NCBI GenBank assembly: GCA_009782515.1 | Contig: WRIY01000009.1 | Span: 1 to 64,000 of the forward strand | Origin: Eubacteriaceae bacterium | GTDB taxonomy: Bacteria; Bacillota; Clostridia; Eubacteriales; Anaerofustaceae | Length of the DNA stretch: 64,000 nt | Reading direction: 5' to 3' | Shown here: positions 18,631 to 26,557 of the stretch, piece by piece | Layout of the letters: each line of letters begins with the position of its first letter | Position numbering within the stretch: the stretch's first letter is position 1 | Program-made: the position numbers and the translations under genes | The notes under the pieces: generated by a model | What the model was told of the DNA's origin: nothing | Databases searched by the model: none | Seen by the model: the letters and a program-made list of their open reading frames with translations, nothing else

Positions 18631-19467
18631 TTGAACACTAACGATAAAACAATCGAAAAGATAGCCAAAGCGATAATATGGTCAGCAGCATTGTTTGTGC
18701 TTGTTATTCTAACAGCAATTATCGCATACATCCTGGCAAAAGGGCTTCCAATTTTAAACTGGGGGTTTTTGACGCAGATTCCGCGCAATATGGGCAGATC
18801 AGGCGGGATATCTTCAACAATCGTTGGCACTCTTATGGTAACAGCCGTCGCCCTGGTCATCGCCATACCTTTTGGGATTGGCACTGCATTTTATCTTGCA
18901 GAGTATACGAAAGAAAGCTGGGCAACCCGGCTTATGCGCTTCAGCGCGGAGTCATTGGCCGGCATACCATCTATAGTGTATGGGCTGTTTGGCTTTATCT
19001 TCTTTGTTATATCCCTAAACATGAAGTGGTCAGTGCTTTCCGGGGGGCTAACCCTGTCGTTTATGATATTGCCAACAATTATCAGGACATCAGAGGAAGC
19101 GATAAGAAGCGTCCCTACCACATATAGGGAGGTTAGCTTTTCTCTTGGGGCAACAAAATGGCAGACTATAAGCAAAGCAGTATTCCCTTCCGCATTGCGC
19201 GGCATAACTAATGGCGTTATTCTCAGCATCGGCAGATGCATTGCAGAGACAGCAGCAGTTATACTAACGGCTGGCACAGCTCTGAAAATGCCTACTTCAA
19301 TATTCTCCCCGACTCGAACTATGGCAGTGCATTTTTATATTCTGGCCAGAGAGGGCATATCAATGGAGAATGCCTACGGGACTGCTGCGCTTTTGATAAT
19401 CCTGATATTTCTTATCAATGTAGTTGCAAACGCTGCTGTCAACCGCTTGATGGAAAAAGGGAGATAG
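18631..19467 (+). CDS. pstA: Phosphate ABC transporter permease PstA
   Basis: 278-residue partner permease of PstC, also six-segment. Motifs: IAIPFGIGTAFYLAEY, AGIPSIVYGLFGF, EVSFSLGATKWQTISKAVFPSALRGI, and SIGRCIAETAAVILTAG. The start codon is TTG at 18631, supported by GGAGG 11 nt upstream and by the need to include the first hydrophobic segment. It lies directly downstream of pstC and 16 bp upstream of the second pstB. Confidence 0.94.
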   Translation: MNTNDKTIEKIAKAIIWSAALFVLVILTAIIAYILAKGLPILNWGFLTQIPRNMGRSGGISSTIVGTLMVTAVALVIAIPFGIGTAFYLAEYTKESWATRLMRFSAESLAGIPSIVYGLFGFIFFVISLNMKWSVLSGGLTLSFMILPTIIRTSEEAIRSVPTTYREVSFSLGATKWQTISKAVFPSALRGITNGVILSIGRCIAETAAVILTAGTALKMPTSIFSPTRTMAVHFYILAREGISMENAYGTAALLIILIFLINVVANAAVNRLMEKGR

Positions 19468-19483
19468 AATGGAGAGAGTGTGA

Positions 19484-20236
19484 ATGGCGAAAATATCTAT
19501 TAAAGACTTGAAATTCTTTTATGGCAGCAATGAAGTTATCCATGGCATAAGCCTTGATATAGCTGCCAATGAAATACTTGCTCTCATAGGCCCTGCCAAC
19601 AGCGGCATCACTACACTCTTAAGATCAATTAACAGGCTTTATGAGTTAACGCCGGGAGCTAGAATGGAAGGCGAAATTACACTTGACGGAGACGATATCA
19701 ATGCCAGCAGTGTCAGCATTACTGAATTGAGGAGAAAAGTCGGCATGGTATTTGACATTCCTACTCCCCTGCCCCTTTCGATATTTGACAATGTTGCATA
19801 TGGCCCCAGGCTGAGCGGCAATACGAACAAGCAAGACTTAATGGTCATTGTTGAGAAGTCGCTTCGCCTTGCTGCAGTCTGGGATGATGTAAAAGATCGG
19901 CTATCTGAAGCAGCATCATCGCTTTCTGGTGGCCAGCAGCAAAGGCTTTGCATTGCCAGAGTGCTTGCTCTGGAGCCGGAAGTTATCTTGCTAGACAGGC
20001 CTTGCTCAGGCCTTGACCCTATATCGACAACAAAGCTGGAGGGATCTCTTGAGGAGCTTAAAAAGGATTATACAATTGTTATTGCCCCTCACAACACACA
20101 GCAAGCAGTTAGAGTTTCCGACAGTGTTGCATTTCTGCTTATGGGGGATTTAATCGAAGCCGGGCCAACATCCGAAGTTTTTGTAACGCCCAAAGACACC
20201 AGGACCAGCGATTATATAACAGGAAGGTTTGGCTAA
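19484..20236 (+). CDS. PstB paralogue 2 with degenerate Walker A and Walker B
   Basis: 250-residue PstB-like subunit. Walker A reads GPANSGITT (the invariant Lys is Ile), the Q-loop reads VFDIPTPLP (Gln to Asp), and Walker B reads VILLDRPCSG (catalytic Glu to Arg). The signature LSGGQQQR and the H-loop PHNTQQ are intact. It cannot be a normal ATPase by itself. Together with paralogue 1 (good Walker A/B, bad signature) it would complete exactly one consensus ATP site and one degenerate site. This resembles known asymmetric ABC heterodimers. The frame is full length, the ribosome binding site is good (GGAGAG), and it is co-transcribed after pstA, so decay is unlikely. Confidence 0.93.
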   Translation: MAKISIKDLKFFYGSNEVIHGISLDIAANEILALIGPANSGITTLLRSINRLYELTPGARMEGEITLDGDDINASSVSITELRRKVGMVFDIPTPLPLSIFDNVAYGPRLSGNTNKQDLMVIVEKSLRLAAVWDDVKDRLSEAASSLSGGQQQRLCIARVLALEPEVILLDRPCSGLDPISTTKLEGSLEELKKDYTIVIAPHNTQQAVRVSDSVAFLLMGDLIEAGPTSEVFVTPKDTRTSDYITGRFG

Positions 20237-20688
20237 TGCAAGCGCTTGGAGAGAGAATGCTTGACAAGTCGGTTCAGCCTTCGCTTAGCGAGATAAAGAA
20301 TTGGCTAGGCGCTGAGAGCTATATGCGCCTGAAAGCCTTCGAAGAATTGCTTGAAAGCAATTATAGCCTATCCAGCGAGATTAAGTTCCCATTTGGAAAC
20401 AGTTATGGGTGGGGTTACAAGCTCTCGCATAAAAAGAGCCATTTATGCTATGCCTTTTTTGAAAAAGGCTCATTTGCTGTTACGCTGCAGCTGGGCGACA
20501 AGCTATTTGGCGCTGTCGAGGAAATAATGCCTTCCCTGCTCCCAAAGACTCAAGAGCTTTGGAAAAACCGCTATCCATGCGGAGAAAGAGGCGGCTGGAT
20601 TCACTACCAAGTTCTCTCAGATGCAGAGCTTGTTGACATATCCAAACTGGTTTTTATCAAGAAGAAGCCGCAAGCTATAAGTTCGTAG
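20236..20688 (+). CDS. DUF3788-like protein
   Basis: 150-residue soluble protein that resembles the DUF3788 family (YSLSSEIKFPFGNSYGWGYKLSHKKSHLCYAFFEKGSFAVTL, and a C-terminal GGWIHYQVLSD). Family function is unknown. Its ATG overlaps the stop of pstB paralogue 2 by one base, so it is probably translationally coupled and part of the pst transcript, in the position where phoU is often found. It has no similarity to PhoU, and no phoU gene is visible in the window. Confidence 0.75.
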   Translation: MQALGERMLDKSVQPSLSEIKNWLGAESYMRLKAFEELLESNYSLSSEIKFPFGNSYGWGYKLSHKKSHLCYAFFEKGSFAVTLQLGDKLFGAVEEIMPSLLPKTQELWKNRYPCGERGGWIHYQVLSDAELVDISKLVFIKKKPQAISS

Positions 20689-20720
20689 CTTCACGGCTTA
20701 TACTGGAAGCCTCGTTTCTT

Positions 20721-20996
20721 TCAGGCGATCTGGCGATCACAAAAAGCGCGTTTTTGCGATGCATTATTCATAAAGAGCATGCAGGTAATGCACAAAGCAT
20801 TCAAAGTTTGATGGGTTTTGCAAACTCGAATAGGCAGTTTTTTGGCGATTCCTCTTTTAATTAACAAAGCTGCCACTTCCCTTCCCTGCCCCCATGTGAT
20901 ATTACACTTCGGCTGAAACAGGAAAACAGGCAGGGGAAACCAGCCAGCAGAGAGCTTCCAGTTTTTCAAACGTCTTGAATGCTTTTTATCTTTCAT
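20721..20996 (-). CDS. Possible small basic protein, unknown
   Basis: 91-codon ORF beginning MKDKKHSRRLKNWK, with an unusually good ribosome binding site: AGGGAG followed by six bases, then ATG. Four of its Cys residues occur as C-IT-style pairs (PKCNIT, VCKTH, LCITCML). It has no recognised family. It is divergent from padR; the ~105-bp gap holds two perfect palindromes (ACACGCGTGT and CGATATATCG). Coding status is uncertain because composition is unremarkable and no homologue is known to me. The translation signal is the main argument. Confidence 0.35.
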   Translation of the reverse strand: MKDKKHSRRLKNWKLSAGWFPLPVFLFQPKCNITWGQGREVAALLIKRGIAKKLPIRVCKTHQTLNALCITCMLFMNNASQKRAFCDRQIA

Positions 20997-21102
20997 AAAT
21001 AACTCCCTAGAAAATAAAAAAGAATTGCATTGAATGAACACGCGTGTTACTATTATGCCATACGATATATCGCGAAGCGTAATACCTAATTGAGGAAATA
21101 GT

Positions 21103-21423
21103 ATGCCTTATTCTGGAGGCCCAATGACTGAAGCAATGTATTATGTGCTGCTTGCCCTAATGAACCCTGCACATGGATACAGGCTCATGCAAGAGATACA
21201 ATCTGTTTCAAATGGCAGGCTTCAAATGGGGCCTGGCACCCTGTATGGCGTATTAGCGCGCATGCAGAGTGACAAGCTCATACAGCTCGTCAATGAAGAC
21301 GGAAGGCGCAAGATCTACCGCATCACTAAAGAAGGGGAAAACGCCCTGTATTTAGAATATAACAGGCTTGCAGACATGGTTAATGACGGCAAGATGATGC
21401 TGGATAAGGGGACCGAAAAATAA
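21103..21423 (+). CDS. PadR family transcriptional regulator
   Basis: 106-residue winged-helix regulator. The N-terminal segment MTEAMYYVLLALMNPAHGYRLMQEI and the recognition-helix region RLQMGPGTLYGVLARMQSDKLI with RRKIYRITKEGENAL are diagnostic of PadR. GAGGAAAT lies before the ATG. It is followed after ~30 bp by two DUF2812 membrane proteins. PadR-DUF2812 pairs are a recurrent Firmicutes arrangement in which the regulator controls the membrane protein. Likely ligand-responsive repression of its own operon is inference. Confidence 0.92.
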   Translation: MPYSGGPMTEAMYYVLLALMNPAHGYRLMQEIQSVSNGRLQMGPGTLYGVLARMQSDKLIQLVNEDGRRKIYRITKEGENALYLEYNRLADMVNDGKMMLDKGTEK

Positions 21424-21456
21424 TTTTTATCAGTTTAGTATACGAGAGGCATGTGT

Positions 21457-22680
21457 ATGAAAACGAAAGAGCTGGTTAGAAAATACAGGCATATAGGCGC
21501 ACATAGGATTGGCGAAAATGAAAGCTGGTTTGCTGACATGGCAGCGTCAGGCCTTCATTTATCAAAGCTAAATAAAATTTATGCATACTTTACGCGCGCC
21601 GAGCCTGCGAAAACGCTATACCGAATTGATTTTATACATCCAAATTCAGCGACAGAGCCAGATCAAGAAGAAATTTACCTTGAAAATGGATGGAAACACG
21701 TTTGCACCATAAAAGATATGGCAGTCTACAGCTCGCCTGCTAGCAGGAAAGCACCAGAGCCGCATTCTGATTTAGCTGAACAGCCGCATAGCTTGTCTGG
21801 AATCCGCAGGTTCTATAGAAACGCAGGGATTGCATGCATAGCTTACTATGCAGCGATAGTGTTTTTGATATATATGAATCCATTGCCAAGCCAAGGGCTT
21901 GCCAGCAAGCTAGTAAGCAAGGGATCAATAACTCTGCTTCTGATCGGAGCTCACTTGATTTTTGGAATTGTTTTTGCAATCGAGCCCGTTGTGCACTTGA
22001 GGGCAGTTATAATTTCGCTTGGAAACGGCAAAAGCATAGACCATAATGCCGATTGGAGGAAGCGGGAGCGATATGAGAAAGCAAAAAAAGGGGCGCTTGC
22101 CTGCATCGCCCTGCTAGTCGTTGCATTCAATTACAAGTCAAGCGCTGCCTCGTTTGAAGCAAATATACCGCCTGGGCTGGCTGGCGCAATGCCAATAAGC
22201 CTCTCAGAAATAGAAGCCGGCGCGGCGCTAGAGAGAAGAACAGATATTGGCGCTACGGGAATAGACTTTCAGAACAGAGTAAGCCAAAGCTGGCAGCCAT
22301 TAGCTCCTATTAGCATGCAAATCTGTGAGCATATCGAAGTAAAATCTGAAATGCCAGAAATATACTCTGATTATGATGCAGGCCTTTACTGCAGTATATA
22401 TAAAGCGCGATTTTTATGGCTTTCAAAGCTTGTTGCGCACGAGTTGGCAAATGCAAATATAAACCAAGCAGGCTTTAGCGATCAATATGCAGCCGGCTTA
22501 GCTCAAATGAGCCTAGATGAGCTGTATATCGGCCACCAGGCAATGCAATGTGATATTATTGCGCGAAAAGGCAAGATCGTCGCAATACTGAGATACGACG
22601 GAGAGCAAAACCCCCTTGTAGTTATTAATGCCGCTATCGGCATCTTTAGCTGGGAAGGATTTGCTGAAATTGCTCGGTAA
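21457..22680 (+). CDS. DUF2812 domain membrane protein
   Basis: 407-residue protein. The N-terminal DUF2812 region includes IGENESWFADMAASGLHL and YRIDF. Two or more hydrophobic segments follow around residues 115-210 (IACIAYYAAIVFLIYM, ITLLLIGAHLIFGIVFAI, GALACIALLVVAF). The extracytoplasmic C-terminal half has no recognised domain. The second of two nearby ATG codons (21457) is chosen because GAGAGG lies 7 nt before it. Function is unknown; it is probably a PadR-regulated envelope protein. The next gene is a paralogue with the same layout. Confidence 0.82.
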   Translation: MKTKELVRKYRHIGAHRIGENESWFADMAASGLHLSKLNKIYAYFTRAEPAKTLYRIDFIHPNSATEPDQEEIYLENGWKHVCTIKDMAVYSSPASRKAPEPHSDLAEQPHSLSGIRRFYRNAGIACIAYYAAIVFLIYMNPLPSQGLASKLVSKGSITLLLIGAHLIFGIVFAIEPVVHLRAVIISLGNGKSIDHNADWRKRERYEKAKKGALACIALLVVAFNYKSSAASFEANIPPGLAGAMPISLSEIEAGAALERRTDIGATGIDFQNRVSQSWQPLAPISMQICEHIEVKSEMPEIYSDYDAGLYCSIYKARFLWLSKLVAHELANANINQAGFSDQYAAGLAQMSLDELYIGHQAMQCDIIARKGKIVAILRYDGEQNPLVVINAAIGIFSWEGFAEIAR

Positions 22681-22716
22681 AGCTAACAGGCTTTTAGCCA
22701 GCCATCGGAGGTGCAC

Positions 22717-23931
22717 ATGGGACAGATAGTTAGGAAATTTAATTATCTGAGCGAATGGAGGATTGGCGAAACAGAGAGCTGGCTTTCGAATATGCCATCA
22801 AAAGGGTTGCTTTTTGAACGCTTTGAAGGCAAAGCTGTGTTTTTCAGGCGAAGCGAGCCTGCTGCTATACGCTATCGAATTCGCTACTCCTTTCTGACCC
22901 AGGAAGCGCAGTATGATTCATATGCCAAAAGCGGTCGGGCCCACCTTGGCAGCTATTCAAATAGGCATGTATATAGCTCTAAAGAGAGCGAAATGCTGCC
23001 TGAAATCCATGCTGGCCCAGCCACACAGCGAGAGATGCTAATAGCACTGGAAAACAAGCTGGCAACGATGGTTTTGCTGCGATTTTTACTCCTGCTTGCA
23101 GTGCTGCTATTCAGCTATTTGATCACATATGGCGAGTTGGTTGTTTTTGGCCTTGCACAAGGCGCCAAACAGTCATATGCTATGCTTTTCACTATCTGTA
23201 TCGCCTTTTTATATACTTTCAGGCCAAATGGAATAATTGCCCTGAGCTCGCTTGTCCGCTTGTTAAGAAGGGGAAGGGTAATTAATCATAGCGCTGAGTG
23301 GAAGATTCATTACAATCTTTCTAAGGCTGTGAGTTATGCTTTTTAAGCTATGTTAATCCTGCATGCATTTCTGCCTATATTAAATAAAACGCAGCCTATT
23401 ATTTGCGAGCCAATTGAGAGCGCAACAGAAAACCGCTTGGCTCTGGCCCTCTCAGATATTCAAGCAGGCATCGAGCTTATAAGCTTCGATAATGAAAGCA
23501 TGCGTTCAAGCCTAAAAAGGCCTATAGAGCCAAATACAATTTGCAGCTACAGCAATATCTGCACAAAAAAAGCTATCGAGCTTTATGAGCAGGCAATAAT
23601 TAATTCCAGCAACGAAGGCGGCGGCAGTTTTGTGCAGATTTATTATTTGGCTTATGAGCTAAGGGCGCCATGGCTGGCAAAACCGCTGATGAATGATCTA
23701 ATGAAGTACTTTGGCAGCGTAGGGCTTTTTGAAAACATCCGAAAAATCAGCATGCCTTCATTTGATCTGCTGTATGTTTCAACCTATCAGAGCAACATTA
23801 GTCTATATGCTAGAAAAGGTGGCCTTGTTGTCTATGCAAATTATATCGCCGGTGCGGACAGTGATGCTGACATGGAAATGGAAGCCCTAATAAAAGCTCT
23901 TAGCAGTTTATTCGCTAGAAATGGCTATTAA
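22717..23931 (+). pseudogene. DUF2812 paralogue split by an in-frame TAA
   Basis: The first part (22717-23346, RBS CGGAGG before ATG) encodes an N-terminal DUF2812 region plus one hydrophobic segment. It stops at TAA 23344-23346 inside what would be the next membrane segment (SKAVSYAF, stop, AMLILHAFLPIL). The same frame then stays open to 23931 and matches the C-terminal half of the preceding paralogue in position and character. Removing this single codon would give a ~404-residue protein, the same length as its neighbour. There is no ribosome binding site for the second half. It may be a recent nonsense mutation, a sequencing error or a truncated but functional N-terminal protein. Confidence 0.75.
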
Positions 23932-23934
23932 GTG

Positions 23935-24154
23935 CAATGCAAGAGTTTGAATGCAGACTTGTGAATTCGCGCAAGACAGATCCACCAGGAATGCTGCTGG
24001 TAACCCCAAGAATATCCCCACAGTCGATAATAACCGGCCTCTTATACGATTCTATAGCGGCAACAAACCCCAAGGGCCAATGTGAACGGCCCAAGGGTGG
24101 CTTTCTTTGCCGAGATCGTGGACCTGGAACTCCGGCATAGTAGGCTTATAAGCA
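23935..24154. other. Intergenic region between convergent units
   Basis: About 220 bp after the DUF2812 genes. A GGGCC/GGCCC hairpin with a 9-nt loop (near 24075-24093) is followed by CTTTCTTT on the plus strand and may terminate the PadR-DUF2812 transcript. A 67-codon open frame here has no ribosome binding site and was not called. Confidence 0.35.
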
Positions 24155-24183
24155 AAGCCCCACAGCAGCATAACTGGGGGCTT
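24155..24183 (-). terminator. Possible terminator hairpin after the small 24196-24366 gene
   Basis: Stem AAGCCCC/GGGGCTT extended by CAG/CTG with one bulged base, lying 13 bp past the stop codon of the minus-strand small ORF. It lacks a proper U-tract on that strand, so it is only a candidate. Confidence 0.35.
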
Positions 24184-24195
24184 ATGTTCCTTTGA

Positions 24196-24366
24196 TTATT
24201 CTTCAGCCTTTTTCATTGGCTGCCTGTTGCAAACCGAGCTCCATATTGCCCTAACAATCCTCTCGCGCAATACAGGATCTGGCTCCCAGGAATCATCCTC
24301 GAGCAGCTCATGAAAGAGTTCATTTATCGAGTACTCATACCCGTATTTAATTGAATACTTATCCAT
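24196..24366 (-). CDS. Small hypothetical protein, 56 residues
   Basis: Minus-strand ORF starting MDKYSIKYGYEYSINELF and ending RQPMKKAEE; acidic in the middle (LLEDDSWEPDP). It begins 6 bp beyond the stop codon of the UroD-like gene, with AGTAGG a few bases before the ATG, and is therefore probably its co-transcribed downstream partner. No family recognised. Tight spacing, a suitable ribosome binding site and plausible composition support coding, but a 56-codon frame can arise by chance. Confidence 0.5.
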   Translation of the reverse strand: MDKYSIKYGYEYSINELFHELLEDDSWEPDPVLRERIVRAIWSSVCNRQPMKKAEE

Positions 24367-24372
24367 TTCTGC

Positions 24373-25554
24373 CTACTTTCTTGATATCTCATTTACATAT
24401 GCCACAAGCTCCCTAAGCTTGTCTGGCTGTGTGTCCTTGCCACCGAGCAACGGTTTGTTGTTGTTGAACAGGAAGCCGCCGCCAGGCGCAAACGTATCTA
24501 GGCACCTTTTTGCATAGTCCTTGCATTGCTCAAGGGTACCGACCTTAAGAAGGTCTGCTGAAAATCCTGCAGTGATGATCTGCCAGTCGCCGATCTTTTT
24601 GTATACTTCGAAAGGGTCATCCTGGTCAAGCATCATTATTACTGAGCCTTTTGGCAGCTCCCTGAAGCGCTCAACAGTGTCCAGGAACTGCCCCTCCCCT
24701 TTCAAAAAGATCTTTGATCCTTTCTCAAGATATGGTGTCAGCGTGTTCTTTAGATCGTTAAAATAGTATTTATCGTATAGCGGAGGAGATAAGAAGCATT
24801 CAACATGGTATACACTGGATCCCCATGGGAAAGGGTTGCCAACGAAAGTGTCGATATCAGGCAATGGTGTATAGCGCATCTTCGCAATTGCTTCACAAGC
24901 AGCATCAAGAAGCTCTGGCCTTCTGCGGATATCGCCTAGAGTGTTGACCATTCCTCTAAGGTTGTCAAAGACAAATGTAAGGGATGAATTAAAGCCTGGA
25001 TATGGGCCCATGTGTGTTAAGGTCCCTGTGTCAGCATAGCAGCCCTTATTTATAAGATCATTCATTATCAGGAAATCTTTGTAGCCTGTTGCTGCTTTCT
25101 TTAGGGCTTCATATGCTTTGTCTTTTGGGCCATTAAAAATCTTGTAGTTCTTTCGAGGCATTACCTCAGTCGAAAAGCCATATGGATCCTCAATCAGCAT
25201 TGGGTATTCCTCAACGCTCATATACTGCCCAGCTGATTGAATGTGCTGAATCATCGTGTCATCATGCGCAAGCGCATAGTCTTTGCATTCCAAGGCTTCG
25301 TATAAAGGCAAATACTGAGGCACACCTGTGCCTAAGGCAAACCAATCAAATTCCATGTCATCCAGGAACTTTAGGTAAGTCTCAGCTGCAAGGTATGGGT
25401 CGTGCATGACTTCTTTGTACGTTTTGCCGGTATAAGCAAAAGCCCATGTGCTCATTTCCAAGCCAACAGGGATTTTCTTTGGCTCTTTGAAGCTTACAGC
25501 ATCGACCATATTCTGAATTCGCTCATTGCGAAGCTCTTCAATAGCCTTGTCCAT
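24373..25554 (-). CDS. Uroporphyrinogen decarboxylase family protein (probable corrinoid methyltransferase type)
   Basis: 393-residue member of the URO-D/MtaA/CmuA superfamily. Recognisable segments: KKIPVGLEMSTWAFAYTG early, EFDWFALGTG, and the C-terminal CLDTFAPGGGFLFNNN typical of these TIM-barrel proteins. In anaerobes this branch usually acts in methyl transfer to or from corrinoid proteins or in demethylation rather than haem synthesis. No haem genes are nearby, a DUF1638 gene of the same functional world lies 1 kb away, and cobT lies 8 kb away. The substrate is unknown. A good AGGAG precedes the ATG. A TATAAT -10 lies ~80 bp upstream, with a hairpin in the leader. Confidence 0.85.
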   Translation of the reverse strand: MDKAIEELRNERIQNMVDAVSFKEPKKIPVGLEMSTWAFAYTGKTYKEVMHDPYLAAETYLKFLDDMEFDWFALGTGVPQYLPLYEALECKDYALAHDDTMIQHIQSAGQYMSVEEYPMLIEDPYGFSTEVMPRKNYKIFNGPKDKAYEALKKAATGYKDFLIMNDLINKGCYADTGTLTHMGPYPGFNSSLTFVFDNLRGMVNTLGDIRRRPELLDAACEAIAKMRYTPLPDIDTFVGNPFPWGSSVYHVECFLSPPLYDKYYFNDLKNTLTPYLEKGSKIFLKGEGQFLDTVERFRELPKGSVIMMLDQDDPFEVYKKIGDWQIITAGFSADLLKVGTLEQCKDYAKRCLDTFAPGGGFLFNNNKPLLGGKDTQPDKLRELVAYVNEISRK

Positions 25555-25585
25555 ATTATTCTCCTAACTAACTGTTTTCTTGCAC

Positions 25586-25615
25586 TTGCGCCAGCATGGC
25601 CAAGCACTGGCGCAA
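25586..25615. other. Hairpin in the leader of the UroD-like gene
   Basis: Perfect 9-bp stem TTGCGCCAG/CTGGCGCAA with a 12-nt loop between ybaK and the UroD-like gene. On the minus strand it lies between a TATAAT-containing promoter region and the start codon. It could be a ybaK terminator without a U-tract or a leader element. Confidence 0.5.
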
Positions 25616-25712
25616 AAATACAATTCTTGTTATTATAATACAGCAATGCCGCGAAATATTCAATTAACGACAAAGCATTACTGCATAAGCTAGTTAGGCG
25701 GGCTAGCAAATA

Positions 25713-26189
25713 TCACAAACCCCAGTTAGAGCAAACATCAATCCAGCCATTGCTTTTTGATGCTGCTTCAAGAGTCTTGAGATCTATTTCAACAGCGCTG
25801 TTGGCGCTTCCGCACGCCGGAAAGACAGAATCAAAGCGCTTTAGGGAAACATCAAGGTACACTGAAAGGCCATCTGGCAAATCGAAAGGGCATACCCCTC
25901 CAACTGGATGGCCAGTTATGCTTAACGCCTCATCAGGGCTAAGCATGCGGGGCTTTCCTTCGAAATGGGCTTTGAATTTCTTGTTGTCAAGCTTGGCATC
26001 GCCAGCTACAACAATAAGAGCCGTATTTTCTTTGTATTTCACTGCCAATGTCTTTGCAATTTTTTCTGGCGCGCAGCCAACAGCTTTTGCAGCAAGCGCT
26101 ACAGTTGCGCTTTCCCCTTCAGGAAACTGCAGGACTTTGCTTCCAATGCCGTATTGGTCCAGGTATTGTATTACTGATTGTAATGGCAT
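25713..26189 (-). CDS. YbaK/EbsC family Cys-tRNA(Pro)/aminoacyl-tRNA deacylase
   Basis: 158-residue YbaK-type protein. Family marks: VALAAKAVGCAPEKIAKTL, LIVVAGDAKLDNKKFKAHF with the conserved lysine region, GHPVGGVCPFDLP, and a C-terminal acidic/aliphatic segment. These proteins hydrolyse mischarged tRNAs (ProX/YbaK-like editing in trans). The start has GGAAG and AAAAGG immediately upstream. It is a single-gene unit upstream of the UroD-like gene on the same strand. Confidence 0.9.
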   Translation of the reverse strand: MPLQSVIQYLDQYGIGSKVLQFPEGESATVALAAKAVGCAPEKIAKTLAVKYKENTALIVVAGDAKLDNKKFKAHFEGKPRMLSPDEALSITGHPVGGVCPFDLPDGLSVYLDVSLKRFDSVFPACGSANSAVEIDLKTLEAASKSNGWIDVCSNWGL

Positions 26190-26557
26190 CCTTTTCTTCC
26201 TTTTTGCATGGTTTATGTGCGCATTCGTGAGGCCTGCAAAAGAAGAGCGGCTATGTTAAACTCGTTACAGGGGCTTACCGCTAAAGCTTAGCAGAATAAG
26301 CTGCAGGAGCCTATTTAGCTTCATAGGGCACAATGCTGTCAGATGCATCCGCCAAGCACTGCGCCTTCTGTCACGGGAATCCAGATTAAATAGCCGGCTG
26401 CGCCTTTAAATCTGCTTACTAGATTAGCGCGGCCTAAGCCTGCCGGCTAGTATACGAAAACGCGATCCTCTCAAGCCTGCCGAATATATTGCAGTTTGCG
26501 CTTCTCATCAGTGCAAATGCATAATCTGCCTTTTTCAGGCTTGTGATACTCACCGGA
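26190..26557. other. Intergenic region, nothing clear
   Basis: About 370 bp between DUF1638 and ybaK. On the minus strand a ~35-codon open stretch ending VTEGAVLGGCI has no start signal and could be a gene remnant. No RNA family was recognised. A short GCCT/AGGC hairpin lies near 26525-26545. Confidence 0.3.

Noticed and set aside
20236-20688. PhoU as the last gene of the pst operon
   Set aside because: The protein looks like DUF3788 and has none of the PhoU helical repeat features.
23937-24140. 67-codon plus-strand ORF
   Set aside because: No ribosome binding site, unusual composition and a probable terminator hairpin inside it.
26190-26557. Minus-strand open stretch ending VTEGAVLGGCI as a gene
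   Set aside because: About 35 codons with no start signal; at most a remnant.
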